Shown: positions 34,480-43,130 of the stretch, in pieces
Layout: the number at the start of each line of letters is the position of its first letter
Numbering within the stretch: position 1 is the first letter of the stretch
Assembly (NCBI RefSeq): GCF_014640975.1
Contig: NZ_BMHO01000001.1
Coordinates: forward strand, 1,746,166 to 1,810,165
DNA from: Microbacterium faecale
Lineage (GTDB): Bacteria; Actinomycetota; Actinomycetes; Actinomycetales; Microbacteriaceae
Direction: 5' to 3'
DNA length: 64,000 nucleotides
Position numbers and translations under genes: made by a program
Notes under the pieces: generated by a model
What the model saw: only the letters and a program-made list of their open reading frames with translations
What the model was told of the DNA's origin: nothing
Databases searched by the model: none

Positions 34480-35643
34480 TCAGTCACGGGCGGCGGGTCG
34501 AGTGAGGATGCTGATGCGCTCTGCATCGAACAGCGCGTCCTGCGCGAGCAGGGATGCGCCGTGTACGCCCGCCTTCTCGCCGAGGCGGGCCCGCTCGACG
34601 GTGAGTCCCTGGCGGGCGAAGACGTGGGACGCGCCGAAGATCGAGCGCCGAATCGCGCCGATGAAGCGTTCACCGACCTCGGAGAGGTTGCCGCCGATGA
34701 TGACTGCCGAGGGGTTGAGGAGGCCGACCGCATCGGCAAGTGCGTATCCGATCGTCTCGCCGACCTCTTCGACGAGCGCGACCGTTTCCTCGTCGCCCGA
34801 CTCGGCGAGCGTGACGATGTCTGCACTCGTGCGCAGGTGATGTGCGCCGCGGTTCAGGGCATCGCGCACCGTCCCCCCGCTCGCCACCGTCTCGAGGCGG
34901 CGCAGCGGCTCGCTTAGGCGGTCACGCAGCGGCGCGCTCAGCTGGCCCGCTCCGCCCCGCGAGCCGCGGTAGATCCGCCCGTCGAGCACGAATGCGGATC
35001 CCACGCCGATCCCGGCTTTCACGACGATGAGATCGTCGAGGTCCGGTCGTCCGAGTCGCGCTTCGCCGACAGCGAGGATGTTCACGTCCCGATCGACGAC
35101 GATAACCGCGTCGTCGCGCATCGGCCACAGTCGGTCGCGGACTTCGACGCCGTCCCACCGGGGGTCGAGCTGCGGGCTTCCCAGCCGCCCGGTTGCCGAG
35201 TCGACGGGTCCGGGAACGCCGATGCCGATGCCGCGCACGTCGGCGTGCGTGCGCCCCACGCCGCGGAGGAGGAAGTCGAACACCTGCCGCGCCCAGGAGA
35301 AGATTTCGTCCGGGCCGTCGTACAACCCGATGTCTGCCTCGTCCTCGCACAATACGTCGCTGACGAGGTCGGTGATGCCGACGCGGGTGTGGGAGCTGCC
35401 GATGTCCATCGCGAGGAGAACGCCGGCGTCGCCGTTCACTGCGAAGGACTCGCGCGGCCGTCCGCCGCCGCTCGCGCGGGAGCCGGCCGGTGCGATGATG
35501 TCGTGACCCAGCAGCTCATCGAGGCGTCGGCCGAGCGTGACGCGCGACCACCCCAGCCTGTCGAGCAGCTCGGTGCGCGTCGTGATCCCGTCGCGGATGA
35601 GGTCGAGGACCACCCCGGATCCGGTTGGCGCACCTCGCGGCAT
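34480..35643 (-). CDS. ROK family transcriptional regulator
   Basis: A 387-residue NagC/XylR-like regulator. An N-terminal winged helix (residues about 10-65; TTRTELLDRLGWSRVTLGRR) precedes a ROK sugar-kinase-like domain with LLAMDIGSSHTRVGITDL near 78 and a GIGIGVPGPVD segment near 140. The start is ATG 35643, with GGAAGGG upstream; the longer frame is not supported. It is divergent from the transketolase gene and upstream of the PTS genes on the same strand, so it probably senses the imported sugar or its phosphate. The zinc-binding Cys cluster typical of ROK kinases is not evident. Confidence 0.9.
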   Translation of the reverse strand: MPRGAPTGSGVVLDLIRDGITTRTELLDRLGWSRVTLGRRLDELLGHDIIAPAGSRASGGGRPRESFAVNGDAGVLLAMDIGSSHTRVGITDLVSDVLCEDEADIGLYDGPDEIFSWARQVFDFLLRGVGRTHADVRGIGIGVPGPVDSATGRLGSPQLDPRWDGVEVRDRLWPMRDDAVIVVDRDVNILAVGEARLGRPDLDDLIVVKAGIGVGSAFVLDGRIYRGSRGGAGQLSAPLRDRLSEPLRRLETVASGGTVRDALNRGAHHLRTSADIVTLAESGDEETVALVEEVGETIGYALADAVGLLNPSAVIIGGNLSEVGERFIGAIRRSIFGASHVFARQGLTVERARLGEKAGVHGASLLAQDALFDAERISILTRPAARD

Positions 35644-35672
35644 GGTGTCCCTTCCTGTTGCAGTGGCCCGCA

Positions 35673-35701
35673 TTGACTTACGGATAGTTGTATACCAAAG
35701 T
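35673..35701 (+). promoter_or_regulatory. Promoter of the transketolase gene
   Basis: A -35 element TTGACT (35673-35678) and a -10-like CAAAGT (35696-35701) are separated by exactly 17 bp, and the ATG at 35709 follows after 7 nt. The spacer holds the palindrome GTATAC, a possible part of a ROK operator. Confidence 0.5.
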
Positions 35702-35708
35702 GGGCGCC

Positions 35709-37763
35709 ATGTCATCCCGTGCGACGAACCCAGCGTCCCGTCCCGATCCGTCACCCATCGTCGGTGCTCGCGATCGCGCCGAGGAGCGCGCCGTCGCCGC
35801 GGCGATCGCGATCCCGGCCGTCGCGGTGCAGGCGAAGGGTCACGGTCACGCAGGCACGGCGATGGCTCTCGCTCCGTTGGCTCACGTGCTGTTCCAGCGT
35901 ATTCTGCGCCACGACCCGTCCGAGCCCACATGGGAGGGTCGCGACAGATTCGTCCTGTCCGCGGGTCACGCGAGCATGCTGCTTTACACGCAGCTGTTCC
36001 TCAGCGGCTACGGCCTCGAGATCGACGACCTCGCCGCGAGTCGCACGCTCGGCGCGCGCACCCCTGGGCACCCTGAGCTCGGCGTGACCCCTGGCGTCGA
36101 GATGTCCACGGGGCCCCTCGGCCAGGGCGTCGCCAGTGCGGTCGGCATCGCCCTCGCAGCGCGACGGGACGCCGCGATGCACGGCGGCGACGACGTGTGG
36201 GACCCGACGGTCTACGTCCTCGCCGGCGACGGCTGCCTCCAGGAGGGGGTCTCGGGCGAGGCTTCGAGTCACGCGGCGACCGTTGGGCTCGACAATCTCG
36301 TGATGATCTGGGACGACAACCGCATCACCATCGACGGGGGGACGCACCTCGCCTTCGATGAGGATGTCCGTGCGCGCTACCGCGCGTACGGCTGGCGAGT
36401 GCTGGAGATCGATGACTTCCGCGACCTCGCGCAGATCGAGAGGGTGCTCACGGCGGCGCGGACGCGAGACGGCCGGCCGACGTTCGTCGCCGTCCAGAGC
36501 GTGATCGGTGCGCCCGCGCCGAACCGTGCAGGTACGAGCGCCGCGCACGCCGGCGGATTCGGCGCAGATGAAGTGGGCCGCGTCCTCGAAGCGCTGGGGT
36601 ACGCCACCGATGCCGCGCTCCACGAGCTCGCCGGCGACGAGGTGCTCGCGGTCACGCGTGCGGCCCGCGAGCGCGGCATCGAGCTGCGCCGCGCATGGGA
36701 GGACCGCCGCGCGCGGTGGCGGGAGCAGCACCCGGATGCGGCGCGTCGCCGTGACGCGCTCGCTGCCTCGGGCGCCGAGGCGTTGTCGCTCCTCGATGGC
36801 ATCGCCACGCCAGCCGAAGGGGAGCGAATCGCCACGCGCAAGACGAACGGCGCTGTGATGCGCGGACTGCAGACGTGGGGCGGGCTCTGGGGTGGATCCG
36901 CTGACCTGTCGGAGTCGACCGCGGTCGCCGTGCCGGGATCGCCGGTTTCGAGGGAGAACCCGGCGGGAGACGTCATCGCATTCGGCGTGCGCGAACACGC
37001 CATGGCCGGGATCCTCTCCGGCATCGCGTTGCACGGGCTCTGGCGCCCCTACGGCTCGACGTACCTCGCGTTCAGCGACTATCAGCGCCCGGCGATCCGG
37101 TTGGCGGCGCTCATGAATCTGCCGGTGGTGTTGATCTACACCCACGACTCGGTGGCTGTGGGGGAGGACGGGCCGACCCACCAGCCGGTCGAGCAGATCG
37201 CGTCGCTGCGGACCGTCCCTGGGCTCACTGTGGTGCGCCCGGCCGACGCCGTCGAGGTCGTCGCGGCGTGGCGGGCGATCCTCGCGGATCCGGATGGGCC
37301 CGTCGCGCTCGTGCTCTCACGGCAGGATCTTCCCGTGCTGCCGGATCGCATCGATGCGGCGGCTGGTGTGCGGCAGGGCGGATACGTGGTCTGGCAGCAC
37401 GGTGATGGACGGGACGTCGCTCTGCTGGCGACCGGCAGCGAGGTCGCGCTCGCGGTGGAGGCGGCGCGCGTGCTCGCCGCCGACGATGTCGACGTGCGAG
37501 TCGTGTCGATGCCGAGCGTGGAATGGTTCGCACGTGCCGGAGCGGACGTGCAGGAACGGGTGCTGCCGCCGCAGGTGCGCGCACGGGTCGCCGTCGAGGC
37601 AGGGCGTGGCGACGCCTGGTACCGATGGGTGGGTGCGTCCGGCCGGGTCGTGGGCGTTGAAGAGTTCGGCGAGTCCGGGCCTGGTCCCGAGGTGTTGACG
37701 CGCGCGGGCATCAGCGTCGACGCGGTCATCGCCGCCGCGCGAGAGCAGCTCGCCGCCGACTGA
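35709..37763 (+). CDS. Transketolase
   Basis: A 684-residue complete transketolase, a thiamin diphosphate enzyme that moves two-carbon units between sugar phosphates. The N-terminal domain has KGHGHAGTAMALAPLAHVLF, FVLSAGHASMLLY, and the ThDP/Mg motif from GDGCLQEGVSGEA to WDDNRIT. The middle domain has FGVREHAMAGILSGIALHG with the catalytic Glu, and the C-terminal domain ends with VVGVEEFGESGPG. Length is normal. ATG 35709 fits the promoter; the TTG 7 codons upstream is less likely. It is divergent from a ROK regulator and near a PTS operon, so it is probably a sugar-specific second copy. Confidence 0.92.
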   Translation: MSSRATNPASRPDPSPIVGARDRAEERAVAAAIAIPAVAVQAKGHGHAGTAMALAPLAHVLFQRILRHDPSEPTWEGRDRFVLSAGHASMLLYTQLFLSGYGLEIDDLAASRTLGARTPGHPELGVTPGVEMSTGPLGQGVASAVGIALAARRDAAMHGGDDVWDPTVYVLAGDGCLQEGVSGEASSHAATVGLDNLVMIWDDNRITIDGGTHLAFDEDVRARYRAYGWRVLEIDDFRDLAQIERVLTAARTRDGRPTFVAVQSVIGAPAPNRAGTSAAHAGGFGADEVGRVLEALGYATDAALHELAGDEVLAVTRAARERGIELRRAWEDRRARWREQHPDAARRRDALAASGAEALSLLDGIATPAEGERIATRKTNGAVMRGLQTWGGLWGGSADLSESTAVAVPGSPVSRENPAGDVIAFGVREHAMAGILSGIALHGLWRPYGSTYLAFSDYQRPAIRLAALMNLPVVLIYTHDSVAVGEDGPTHQPVEQIASLRTVPGLTVVRPADAVEVVAAWRAILADPDGPVALVLSRQDLPVLPDRIDAAAGVRQGGYVVWQHGDGRDVALLATGSEVALAVEAARVLAADDVDVRVVSMPSVEWFARAGADVQERVLPPQVRARVAVEAGRGDAWYRWVGASGRVVGVEEFGESGPGPEVLTRAGISVDAVIAAAREQLAAD

Positions 37764-37965
37764 GCCACGCTGGCGCCGCGGAACGAGGCGGGAGATGCCG
37801 GCGACGACGCGACCGTGTTTCAGGGCCGCGACCTCTCGCGCGAGGTGTTCAACCTGCATGCCCAGGCACAGGGCCCCGAGGACCCGAAGAGGCGGCGCGC
37901 GGCGCGGAGTCACCGATGGGGAGATGTCCCCACTGTTCCGCCTGCCCGAACGGCGGCTGAGAGCG
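37764..37965. other. Intergenic region, no gene found
   Basis: About 200 bp between the transketolase and the DUF4352-like gene. No good ribosome-binding site plus open frame is seen. A short minus-strand frame contains a helix-like MQVEHLAREVAALKHGRVV segment, but it has no start signal and no recognisable family. Confidence 0.4.
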
Positions 37966-37971
37966 TAGCGT
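37966..37971 (+). promoter_or_regulatory. -10 box, leaderless type
   Basis: TAGCGT, with 7 nt to the ATG at 37979. Confidence 0.6.
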
Positions 37972-37978
37972 GGATCAG

Positions 37979-38782
37979 ATGAGCGAGCCGCAAGGACCAT
38001 ACGGCCACGTGCCCGATTCCGGTAGCGGGGACGCAGGGTCTCACCCGTCCGGGCACGGAGCACCGCAGCAGGCACCGTACGCGCAGCAGGGCCAGCAGTT
38101 GGACTACGGTCCCGGTGGTGGACCGGGAACGCGCCCGCCGACCAGTCCCGGACGCGGGACCCCGTGGTATGCGCGCTGGTATCTGTGGGTCGCGGTCGCG
38201 ACCGTCATCGTCGCGGGGGCGGCCATCGCCGCGGTCGTCATTTTCGGACCGTCGATGTTCGGTGCGACCGGCGGCGAGGAACGTCCGCCCGCGACGCAGT
38301 CGCCCTCGCCTGAGGAAGATCCGGGCGACGGAACGGGAGAGCCTCCGAGCGACGACACCGGCGAGCCGGGACAGGAACTGGCTCTGGGTGAGTCGGTGGC
38401 CATCGGCGAGGACTGGGAAGTCGTTGTGGATGATCCGAACATGGACGCGACCAGCGACTTGCTCGACCGCGGCAACCCCGAGCCACCCGAGGGCACCGTT
38501 TACGTGACCATCAACCTCACCGCCACGAACACGGGCGATGAAGCGGCGCAAATCTATGACAACATCGCCATGGCGTACGTCGATGAGAGCGGTGAGCAGT
38601 TCCTCACGTCGACGGCGGTCGCTCCCGATGACGCGTACCTGCTCTCGGAGACGCCCGTCGGGCAGAGCGACAGCGGGAACTATGTGTTCGAAGTCCCCGA
38701 GGGCAGCGAGGGCGGCTACTGGTTGGTTCGCGTGCGCACTCCCCACTTCACCGGGCCGACCTTCACCTATGCGAACGAATAG
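37979..38782 (+). CDS. DUF4352-like single-pass membrane protein
   Basis: A 267-residue protein with a Pro/Gln/Gly-rich cytoplasmic N-terminus (about 60 residues), one membrane helix near residues 68-90 (LWVAVATVIVAGAAIAAVVIF), an acidic Pro/Asp/Glu linker and an extracytoplasmic beta-sandwich resembling DUF4352 (DWEVVVDDPNMD, TVYVTINLTATNTGDEAAQI, then VRVRTPHF). Such domains are common in secreted or membrane-bound proteins of Gram-positive bacteria and have no enzyme motif. The ATG at 37979 fits a leaderless promoter; a GTG three codons upstream lies within the -10 box. It stands alone, with a transcription unit of one gene. Function unknown. Confidence 0.75.
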   Translation: MSEPQGPYGHVPDSGSGDAGSHPSGHGAPQQAPYAQQGQQLDYGPGGGPGTRPPTSPGRGTPWYARWYLWVAVATVIVAGAAIAAVVIFGPSMFGATGGEERPPATQSPSPEEDPGDGTGEPPSDDTGEPGQELALGESVAIGEDWEVVVDDPNMDATSDLLDRGNPEPPEGTVYVTINLTATNTGDEAAQIYDNIAMAYVDESGEQFLTSTAVAPDDAYLLSETPVGQSDSGNYVFEVPEGSEGGYWLVRVRTPHFTGPTFTYANE

Positions 38783-38840
38783 GGGCGCGTGGTCGGCCGG
38801 AGCGCACCGATCGGGAACGCGCAGGAGTGCAACTCAGTTG

Positions 38841-39530
38841 TCACGTCGCTGACTCCACGAACGGAGTGAAGATCGCGGCGACCGCTGCGGTGGCTTGGTC
38901 GGCGTCGCCGTCGGCGATCGCCTCGATCAGGTCATGGTGGTGGCGGTGCGCGACCTCCGGATCGTCGCTCTCCTCGTCACGCATGTGCTCCGCGAAGACA
39001 TCGAGCATGTTCGAGTAGAGCGTGACGTAGAGCGGATTGTGCGTCGCGGCCACGATGCCGTGGTGGAGAGCGAGATCCGCGCTCGCGCGCCGCTTGGGAT
39101 CCTCTGTCGACCAGCTCGCTCGTCGACGGTCGCGCAGCTCGCGCAGCTGATCGACATCGGCGTCGGAACGGTTGCGGGCGGCGAGCGAGGCCGCCGCTGA
39201 GTCGAGAGCGAGGCGCAGTTCGAGATAGTGGCGACGCGTGCCGCCGCCGAGCTGACGTTCGAGCGTGCCGGTGAGTTCGGATGCCGAGATGACGAATGTG
39301 CCGCGCCCCTGCTCACGGCGTAACAGGCCGGCGTGCACGAGAGACTGCAGCGCCTCGCGAACTGTGTTGCGGCCGATGCCGAACATCGAGACGAGAGTGG
39401 GTTCGGTCGGGATCCGCTCGCCAATCGGCCAACGTCCGGAGACCACCTCCTCGCGGAAGCGCTCAGCCGCCTGATCGATGAGCCCGACTCGACGCATCGG
39501 TTGAGCTGTGGCAGACTCGTCGCGATTCAT
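38841..39530 (-). CDS. GntR/FadR-type regulator with FCD domain
   Basis: A 229-residue regulator. The winged helix is at about residues 15-80 (WPIGERIPTEPTLVSMFGIG, then RNTVREALQSLVHAGLLRR) and the FCD ligand domain follows, with helices carrying Asp/His pairs of the metal-binding FadR type (DLALHHGIVAATHN, RHHHDLIEAIADGD). It is divergent from an MFS transporter. Two overlapping palindromes over its own start codon suggest it represses itself and perhaps the transporter. The effector is probably a small organic acid. Confidence 0.92.
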   Translation of the reverse strand: MNRDESATAQPMRRVGLIDQAAERFREEVVSGRWPIGERIPTEPTLVSMFGIGRNTVREALQSLVHAGLLRREQGRGTFVISASELTGTLERQLGGGTRRHYLELRLALDSAAASLAARNRSDADVDQLRELRDRRRASWSTEDPKRRASADLALHHGIVAATHNPLYVTLYSNMLDVFAEHMRDEESDDPEVAHRHHHDLIEAIADGDADQATAAVAAIFTPFVESAT

Positions 39531-39545
39531 CCCATGATCCCATCA
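39527..39545. promoter_or_regulatory. Overlapping FCD-regulator operator sites
   Basis: TCAT-CCC-ATGA (39527-39537) and TGAT-CCC-ATCA (39535-39545) are two palindromes with the same CCC centre, sharing three bases. The first covers the regulator's start codon. Confidence 0.5.
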
Positions 39546-39571
39546 CTCGTCGTCGTCTCTTGGAGCTTACC

Positions 39572-40801
39572 GTGACCGCGCCCTCCCGTCCTTTTGCCGC
39601 GGTGCGCCGCCGGCACCAGCTCTTGTGGGCGGGGTTCGCCATCGTGGTGACCGCGTTCAACCTTCGCACGGCGGTCACCGGGTTCACTCCTCTGCTGGAG
39701 ATCATCGGATCCGATCTCGCGTTCGGTGTCATGCTGGCCGGCCTGCTCGGGACCATTCCCGCGGCCGCATTCGGTGTCTTCGGATTCCTGGCTCCGGCGG
39801 TGACGAAGAGGTTCGGACTCGAGCGTACGGCTGCGGTGGCACTCGCGATGACCGCCCTGTCTCTGGTGCTGCGCGCCTTCGCGCCGAATTCCGCCGTTCT
39901 CATCCTCTCGACCGTGTTGGCGCTCGCCGGCATCGGGGCGGCGAACGTCGTGGTGGTGCCGCTGGTGAAGGCGTGGTTCGCCGACCGACTGGCGCTTTGG
40001 ACCTCCCTCTACCTGATCCTCATGCAGACGGGGCAGTTCCTTGCTCCTCTCATCGCGGTTCCGTTAGCAGTCGGGGCGACGTGGCGCGTCTCCGTGGGAA
40101 TGTGGGCCGCACCCGCCGCGGTGGCCGCGGTGGCATGGTTCGTCCTCGCGATCACGCTCCCCGCAGACGGTCACCACGTGGTTGCCGCAGCGGCGACGAC
40201 GGAGCGGGCGCCGACGATCGCGCGATCGTCGACGGTCTGGGGCCTGATGGTGCTCTTCGCGATGCTGTCGCTGTCGAACTACGCGATCATCACGTGGCTG
40301 CCGTCGGTGCTCACCGACGCAGGTGGCAGCGCGGAGCTGGGCGGAACCATGGTCGCACTGTACTCGGCGTGGGGCATGGTCGCGGCGCTGGTCGTTCCGC
40401 AGTTGGCGACCCGCATGGCGAACCCGTTCATCGTCGTCGTGATCTGCGCGATCGCACTGATCGTCGGGTACGTCGGGCTCCTGCTGTCGCCCGTCGCTGG
40501 GACTCTCGCCTGGGTGTGTGCGCTGGGTATCGGAGTGAGCACGTTTCCGCTGTGCATGACCCTCATCAACCGCCGAACGCGCACCTCGCAGACCGCTTCA
40601 GCTGTCTCGGGCTTCGTCCAGGGCATCGGCTACGCGATCGCCTGCGTCGGCCCGATCGGGTTGGGGCTGCTTCATGAGGCGACCGGGTCGTGGACGATCC
40701 CACTCCTCGTCCTCGCGGCGACGACGGTGCCCGGTCTGGTTGCGGGCTGGTTCGCGTGCCGTCCCCGCTTCGTCGAAGACGCTGCTCCGAGGACCCGCTG
40801 A
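39572..40801 (+). CDS. MFS transporter (CynX/NimT type)
   Basis: A 409-residue carrier of the major facilitator superfamily with 12 predicted helices. Its N-terminus (LLWAGFAIVVTAFNLRTAV, then GFTPLLEIIG) is typical of the cyanate/nitroimidazole permease branch (CynX/NimT). The start is GTG 39572, with TTGGAG 6 nt upstream; the TTG at 39560 is part of that site. It is divergent from a GntR/FCD regulator gene, its likely controller. Substrates known for the branch are diverse, including cyanate and 2-nitroimidazole, so no substrate is assigned. A hairpin shared with the tRNA gene lies downstream. Confidence 0.85.
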   Translation: MTAPSRPFAAVRRRHQLLWAGFAIVVTAFNLRTAVTGFTPLLEIIGSDLAFGVMLAGLLGTIPAAAFGVFGFLAPAVTKRFGLERTAAVALAMTALSLVLRAFAPNSAVLILSTVLALAGIGAANVVVVPLVKAWFADRLALWTSLYLILMQTGQFLAPLIAVPLAVGATWRVSVGMWAAPAAVAAVAWFVLAITLPADGHHVVAAAATTERAPTIARSSTVWGLMVLFAMLSLSNYAIITWLPSVLTDAGGSAELGGTMVALYSAWGMVAALVVPQLATRMANPFIVVVICAIALIVGYVGLLLSPVAGTLAWVCALGIGVSTFPLCMTLINRRTRTSQTASAVSGFVQGIGYAIACVGPIGLGLLHEATGSWTIPLLVLAATTVPGLVAGWFACRPRFVEDAAPRTR

Positions 40802-40876
40802 GGGTCTCGCCGGGTCACTGTCGGGGCCGCTGCGCCGAGCTCTGGGACCACATCCTGGAGCGACCCGGCACACGGC

Positions 40877-40912
40877 GAAGGCCCGGCCCTCGTGAGGAGG
40901 GACCGGGCCTTC
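40877..40912. terminator. Hairpin terminator
   Basis: GAAGGCCCGGCCCTC pairs with GAGGGACCGGGCCTTC (one bulged A) around a GTGAG loop. It lies 5 nt past the 3' end of the minus-strand tRNA and can also stop plus-strand reading from the MFS gene. Confidence 0.7.
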
Positions 40913-40917
40913 GGATT

Positions 40918-40994
40918 TGGTTGCGGGGGCAGGATTTGAACCTACGACCTCTGGGTTATGAGCCCAGCGAGCTACCGAACTGCTCCACCCCGCG
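40918..40994 (-). tRNA. Initiator tRNA-fMet(CAU)
   Basis: A full cloverleaf on the minus strand including an encoded CCA end. The anticodon loop is CTCATAA with three consecutive G-C pairs (GGG/CCC) in the anticodon stem, and position 1 (C) opposes position 72 (A) as a mismatch. These are the hallmarks of initiator tRNA. The T arm has the usual GGTTCAAATCC. Confidence 0.95.
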
Positions 40995-41102
40995 GCGCAA
41001 GGTCTACTTTACCAGCGGTTCAGGATCCGGCAAATCGTGGGTCGCGAGGTGTCCACCGGGCGTGTCTGTGGGAACGCTGGAAAAGATGGCAGGATGAGCC
41101 GC

Positions 41103-41915
41103 ATGACGATCGAGCACGACGCTGTCGGGATCGCCGTGGCACAGTTCGCCCCCGGGGCCGACGCGAACGAGAACCTCACGACGCTGGCGGAGCTCGCGTC
41201 GACGGCAGCAGAGCGCGGAGCACACGTCGTCGTGGCGCCCGAGTATGCGAGCTATTTCGTCGATCCGTTCGACGCGACCCTCGCCGCGAACGCGCAGCCG
41301 CTCGACGGGCCGTTCACGCGGGCGCTCGCGACGATCGCCGCGCAGAACGATCTGACGATCGTCGCCGGTCTCGTCGAGCAGGGCACACGCGATCGCGTCC
41401 GCAACACCGCTGTCGCCGTCGACGGCACGGGTGTGGTCGCCGCCTCCCGGAAGCAACATCTGTACGACGCGTTCGGGCAGACCGAGAGCGCGTGGGTCGA
41501 GCCGGGCGAGACCGGATCCGTGGAGACGTTCGTTGTCGACGGCCTGCGTTTCGGCCTGATGACCTGCTACGACCTGAGATTCCCTGAGGTCGCTCGGACA
41601 CTCGTCGACGCAGGAGCGGACGTGGTGCTGGTACCGGCGGAGTGGGTGCGGGGTCCGTTGAAGGAGTTTCACTGGGAGACGCTCGTGGCGGCACGCGCGA
41701 TCGAGAACACGATCTACATCGCGGCGGCTGACCACACCGCGCCCATCGGCGTCGGACGGTCGATGGTGGTTGACCCGCGGGGCGTGCAGTCGGCGGGAAT
41801 CGGTCCCGAGCGCGGCGTCGCCGTCGGGTGGGCCTCCCGCAGTGCGATCGACGAGGTCCGTCGCGCGAATCCGGCGCTCGACCTGCGCCGGTACCGGGTC
41901 GAACCGACCGGCTGA
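41103..41915 (+). CDS. Nitrilase-superfamily amidase (Nit1/Nit2 type)
   Basis: A 270-residue carbon-nitrogen hydrolase with the catalytic triad Glu47 (APEYAS), Lys117 (ASRKQHLYDAF) and Cys155 (LMTCYDLRFPE). The best match is the Nit branch that hydrolyses deaminated glutathione or omega-amides of 2-oxoacids. I chose ATG 41103, which has AGGAT upstream and also a CAGGAT box at 7 nt; ATG 41094 is the alternative. It converges with an aminotransferase of the glutamine transaminase K-like type; that pair would form a repair or salvage route for glutamine 2-oxoacids, which is inference. Confidence 0.85.
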   Translation: MTIEHDAVGIAVAQFAPGADANENLTTLAELASTAAERGAHVVVAPEYASYFVDPFDATLAANAQPLDGPFTRALATIAAQNDLTIVAGLVEQGTRDRVRNTAVAVDGTGVVAASRKQHLYDAFGQTESAWVEPGETGSVETFVVDGLRFGLMTCYDLRFPEVARTLVDAGADVVLVPAEWVRGPLKEFHWETLVAARAIENTIYIAAADHTAPIGVGRSMVVDPRGVQSAGIGPERGVAVGWASRSAIDEVRRANPALDLRRYRVEPTG

Positions 41916-41918
41916 CCC

Positions 41919-43118
41919 TCAGGCGCGCAGCTTCGCAAGCCGCGACGTCGCCTGTTCGAGCACATCGACCTTCTTGCAGGCGGCGAATCGGACGAGCGAG
42001 CGGTACTCTTCGTCGTGCTCGGGCGTGACGAACGCCGACACGGGAACGCCGATCACGCCGACCTTCTCGGGCAGCGCGCGGCAGAACGCGGCCGCGTCCT
42101 CGTGTCCCAGAGGCGATACGTCGGCGACGGTGAAGTAGGTGCCGGCGGGGCGTGAGATCGACAGGCCGGCGGCCTCGAGACCGTCGCCCAGCACCGTGCT
42201 GCGCGCGTGCATGTCTCGGCCGAGCTCGGAGAAGAATTCGTCCGGCAGGCGCAGGCCCCGCGCGATGGCGGGCTGCAACGGGGATCCGTTCGCGTAGGTC
42301 AGATACTGCTTCACCGTGAGCACGGCAGTGACGAGGTCTTCCGGCGCGGTGAGCCATCCGATCTTCCATCCGGTCGCGCTGAAGGTCTTGCCGCCCGACG
42401 AGATCGATACCGTGCGCTCCGCCGCGCCCGGCAGCGTCGCGATCGGCCTGTGCGGTGCGCCCCACACGAGGTGCTCGTACACCTCGTCGGTGATGATGAC
42501 GGCGTCGTTGCGAGCGGCGAGGTCGACAATGCTGCGCCGGACCGCGTCGGAGAACACGGCTCCTGTCGGATTGTGGGGATCGTTCACGAGGATCGCGCGC
42601 GTACGGTTCGTCACGGCGCGCTCGAGCTCCGCGGTGTCCGGCTGAAAGTCCGGCCACGCCAGACGCACGGGCACGAGACGCGCGCCCGCTAGCGCGATCG
42701 CGGCCGCGTACGAGTCGTAGAACGGCTCGAAGACGACGACCTCGTCGCCGGGGGAGAGGAGCGCGAGCAGGGCGGCCGTGAGGGCCTCGGTCGCGCCGGC
42801 CGTGGCGATGATCTCGGTGCGCGGATCGAGATGGATCCCGTAGAACCGCTCCTGGTGCTCGGCGACAGCCTCGAGCAGCTCGGGGACGCCACGCCCGGGC
42901 GGATACTGATTCCTCCCGCTGGCGATCGCGGAGCGCGCCGCCTCGAGCACCTCCGTCGGCCCGTCCTCGTCAGGGAACCCCTGTCCGAGGTTGATCGCGC
43001 CCGTCTCAGCTGCGCGCGCTGACAGCTCGGCGAAGATCGTCGGCGCGACCGCGCCGGCAGAGTCGAGCAGTCGAGCACCGCGCGCGGCGAGGCGCCAGGA
43101 TCCGCGTACCTCCGTCAT
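41919..43118 (-). CDS. Class I/II aminotransferase
   Basis: A 399-residue PLP enzyme of fold type I. Lys244 is the Schiff-base lysine (SGGKTFSATGWKIGW), the NDPHNPTGA motif is at about 179-187, and ITDEVYEHLVW follows. It resembles kynurenine-oxoglutarate / glutamine transaminase K and the mycobacterial DapC-like N-succinyl-diaminopimelate aminotransferase. The start ATG 43118 lies 6 nt from a TAGCCT box. Its convergent neighbour is a nitrilase-type amidase, which favours the glutamine transaminase-amidase pairing. Substrate assignment is tentative. Confidence 0.85.
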   Translation of the reverse strand: MTEVRGSWRLAARGARLLDSAGAVAPTIFAELSARAAETGAINLGQGFPDEDGPTEVLEAARSAIASGRNQYPPGRGVPELLEAVAEHQERFYGIHLDPRTEIIATAGATEALTAALLALLSPGDEVVVFEPFYDSYAAAIALAGARLVPVRLAWPDFQPDTAELERAVTNRTRAILVNDPHNPTGAVFSDAVRRSIVDLAARNDAVIITDEVYEHLVWGAPHRPIATLPGAAERTVSISSGGKTFSATGWKIGWLTAPEDLVTAVLTVKQYLTYANGSPLQPAIARGLRLPDEFFSELGRDMHARSTVLGDGLEAAGLSISRPAGTYFTVADVSPLGHEDAAAFCRALPEKVGVIGVPVSAFVTPEHDEEYRSLVRFAACKKVDVLEQATSRLAKLRA

Positions 43119-43124
43119 TCCTGC

Positions 43125-43130
43125 AGGCTA
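43125..43130 (-). promoter_or_regulatory. -10 box, leaderless type
   Basis: TAGCCT on the minus strand, with 6 nt to the ATG of the aminotransferase gene at 43118. Confidence 0.6.

Noticed and set aside
37764-38075. A possible degraded gene on the minus strand between the transketolase and the DUF4352-like gene
   Set aside because: A short helix-like stretch is visible but there is no start signal, no family match that I recognise and no frame extension on either side.
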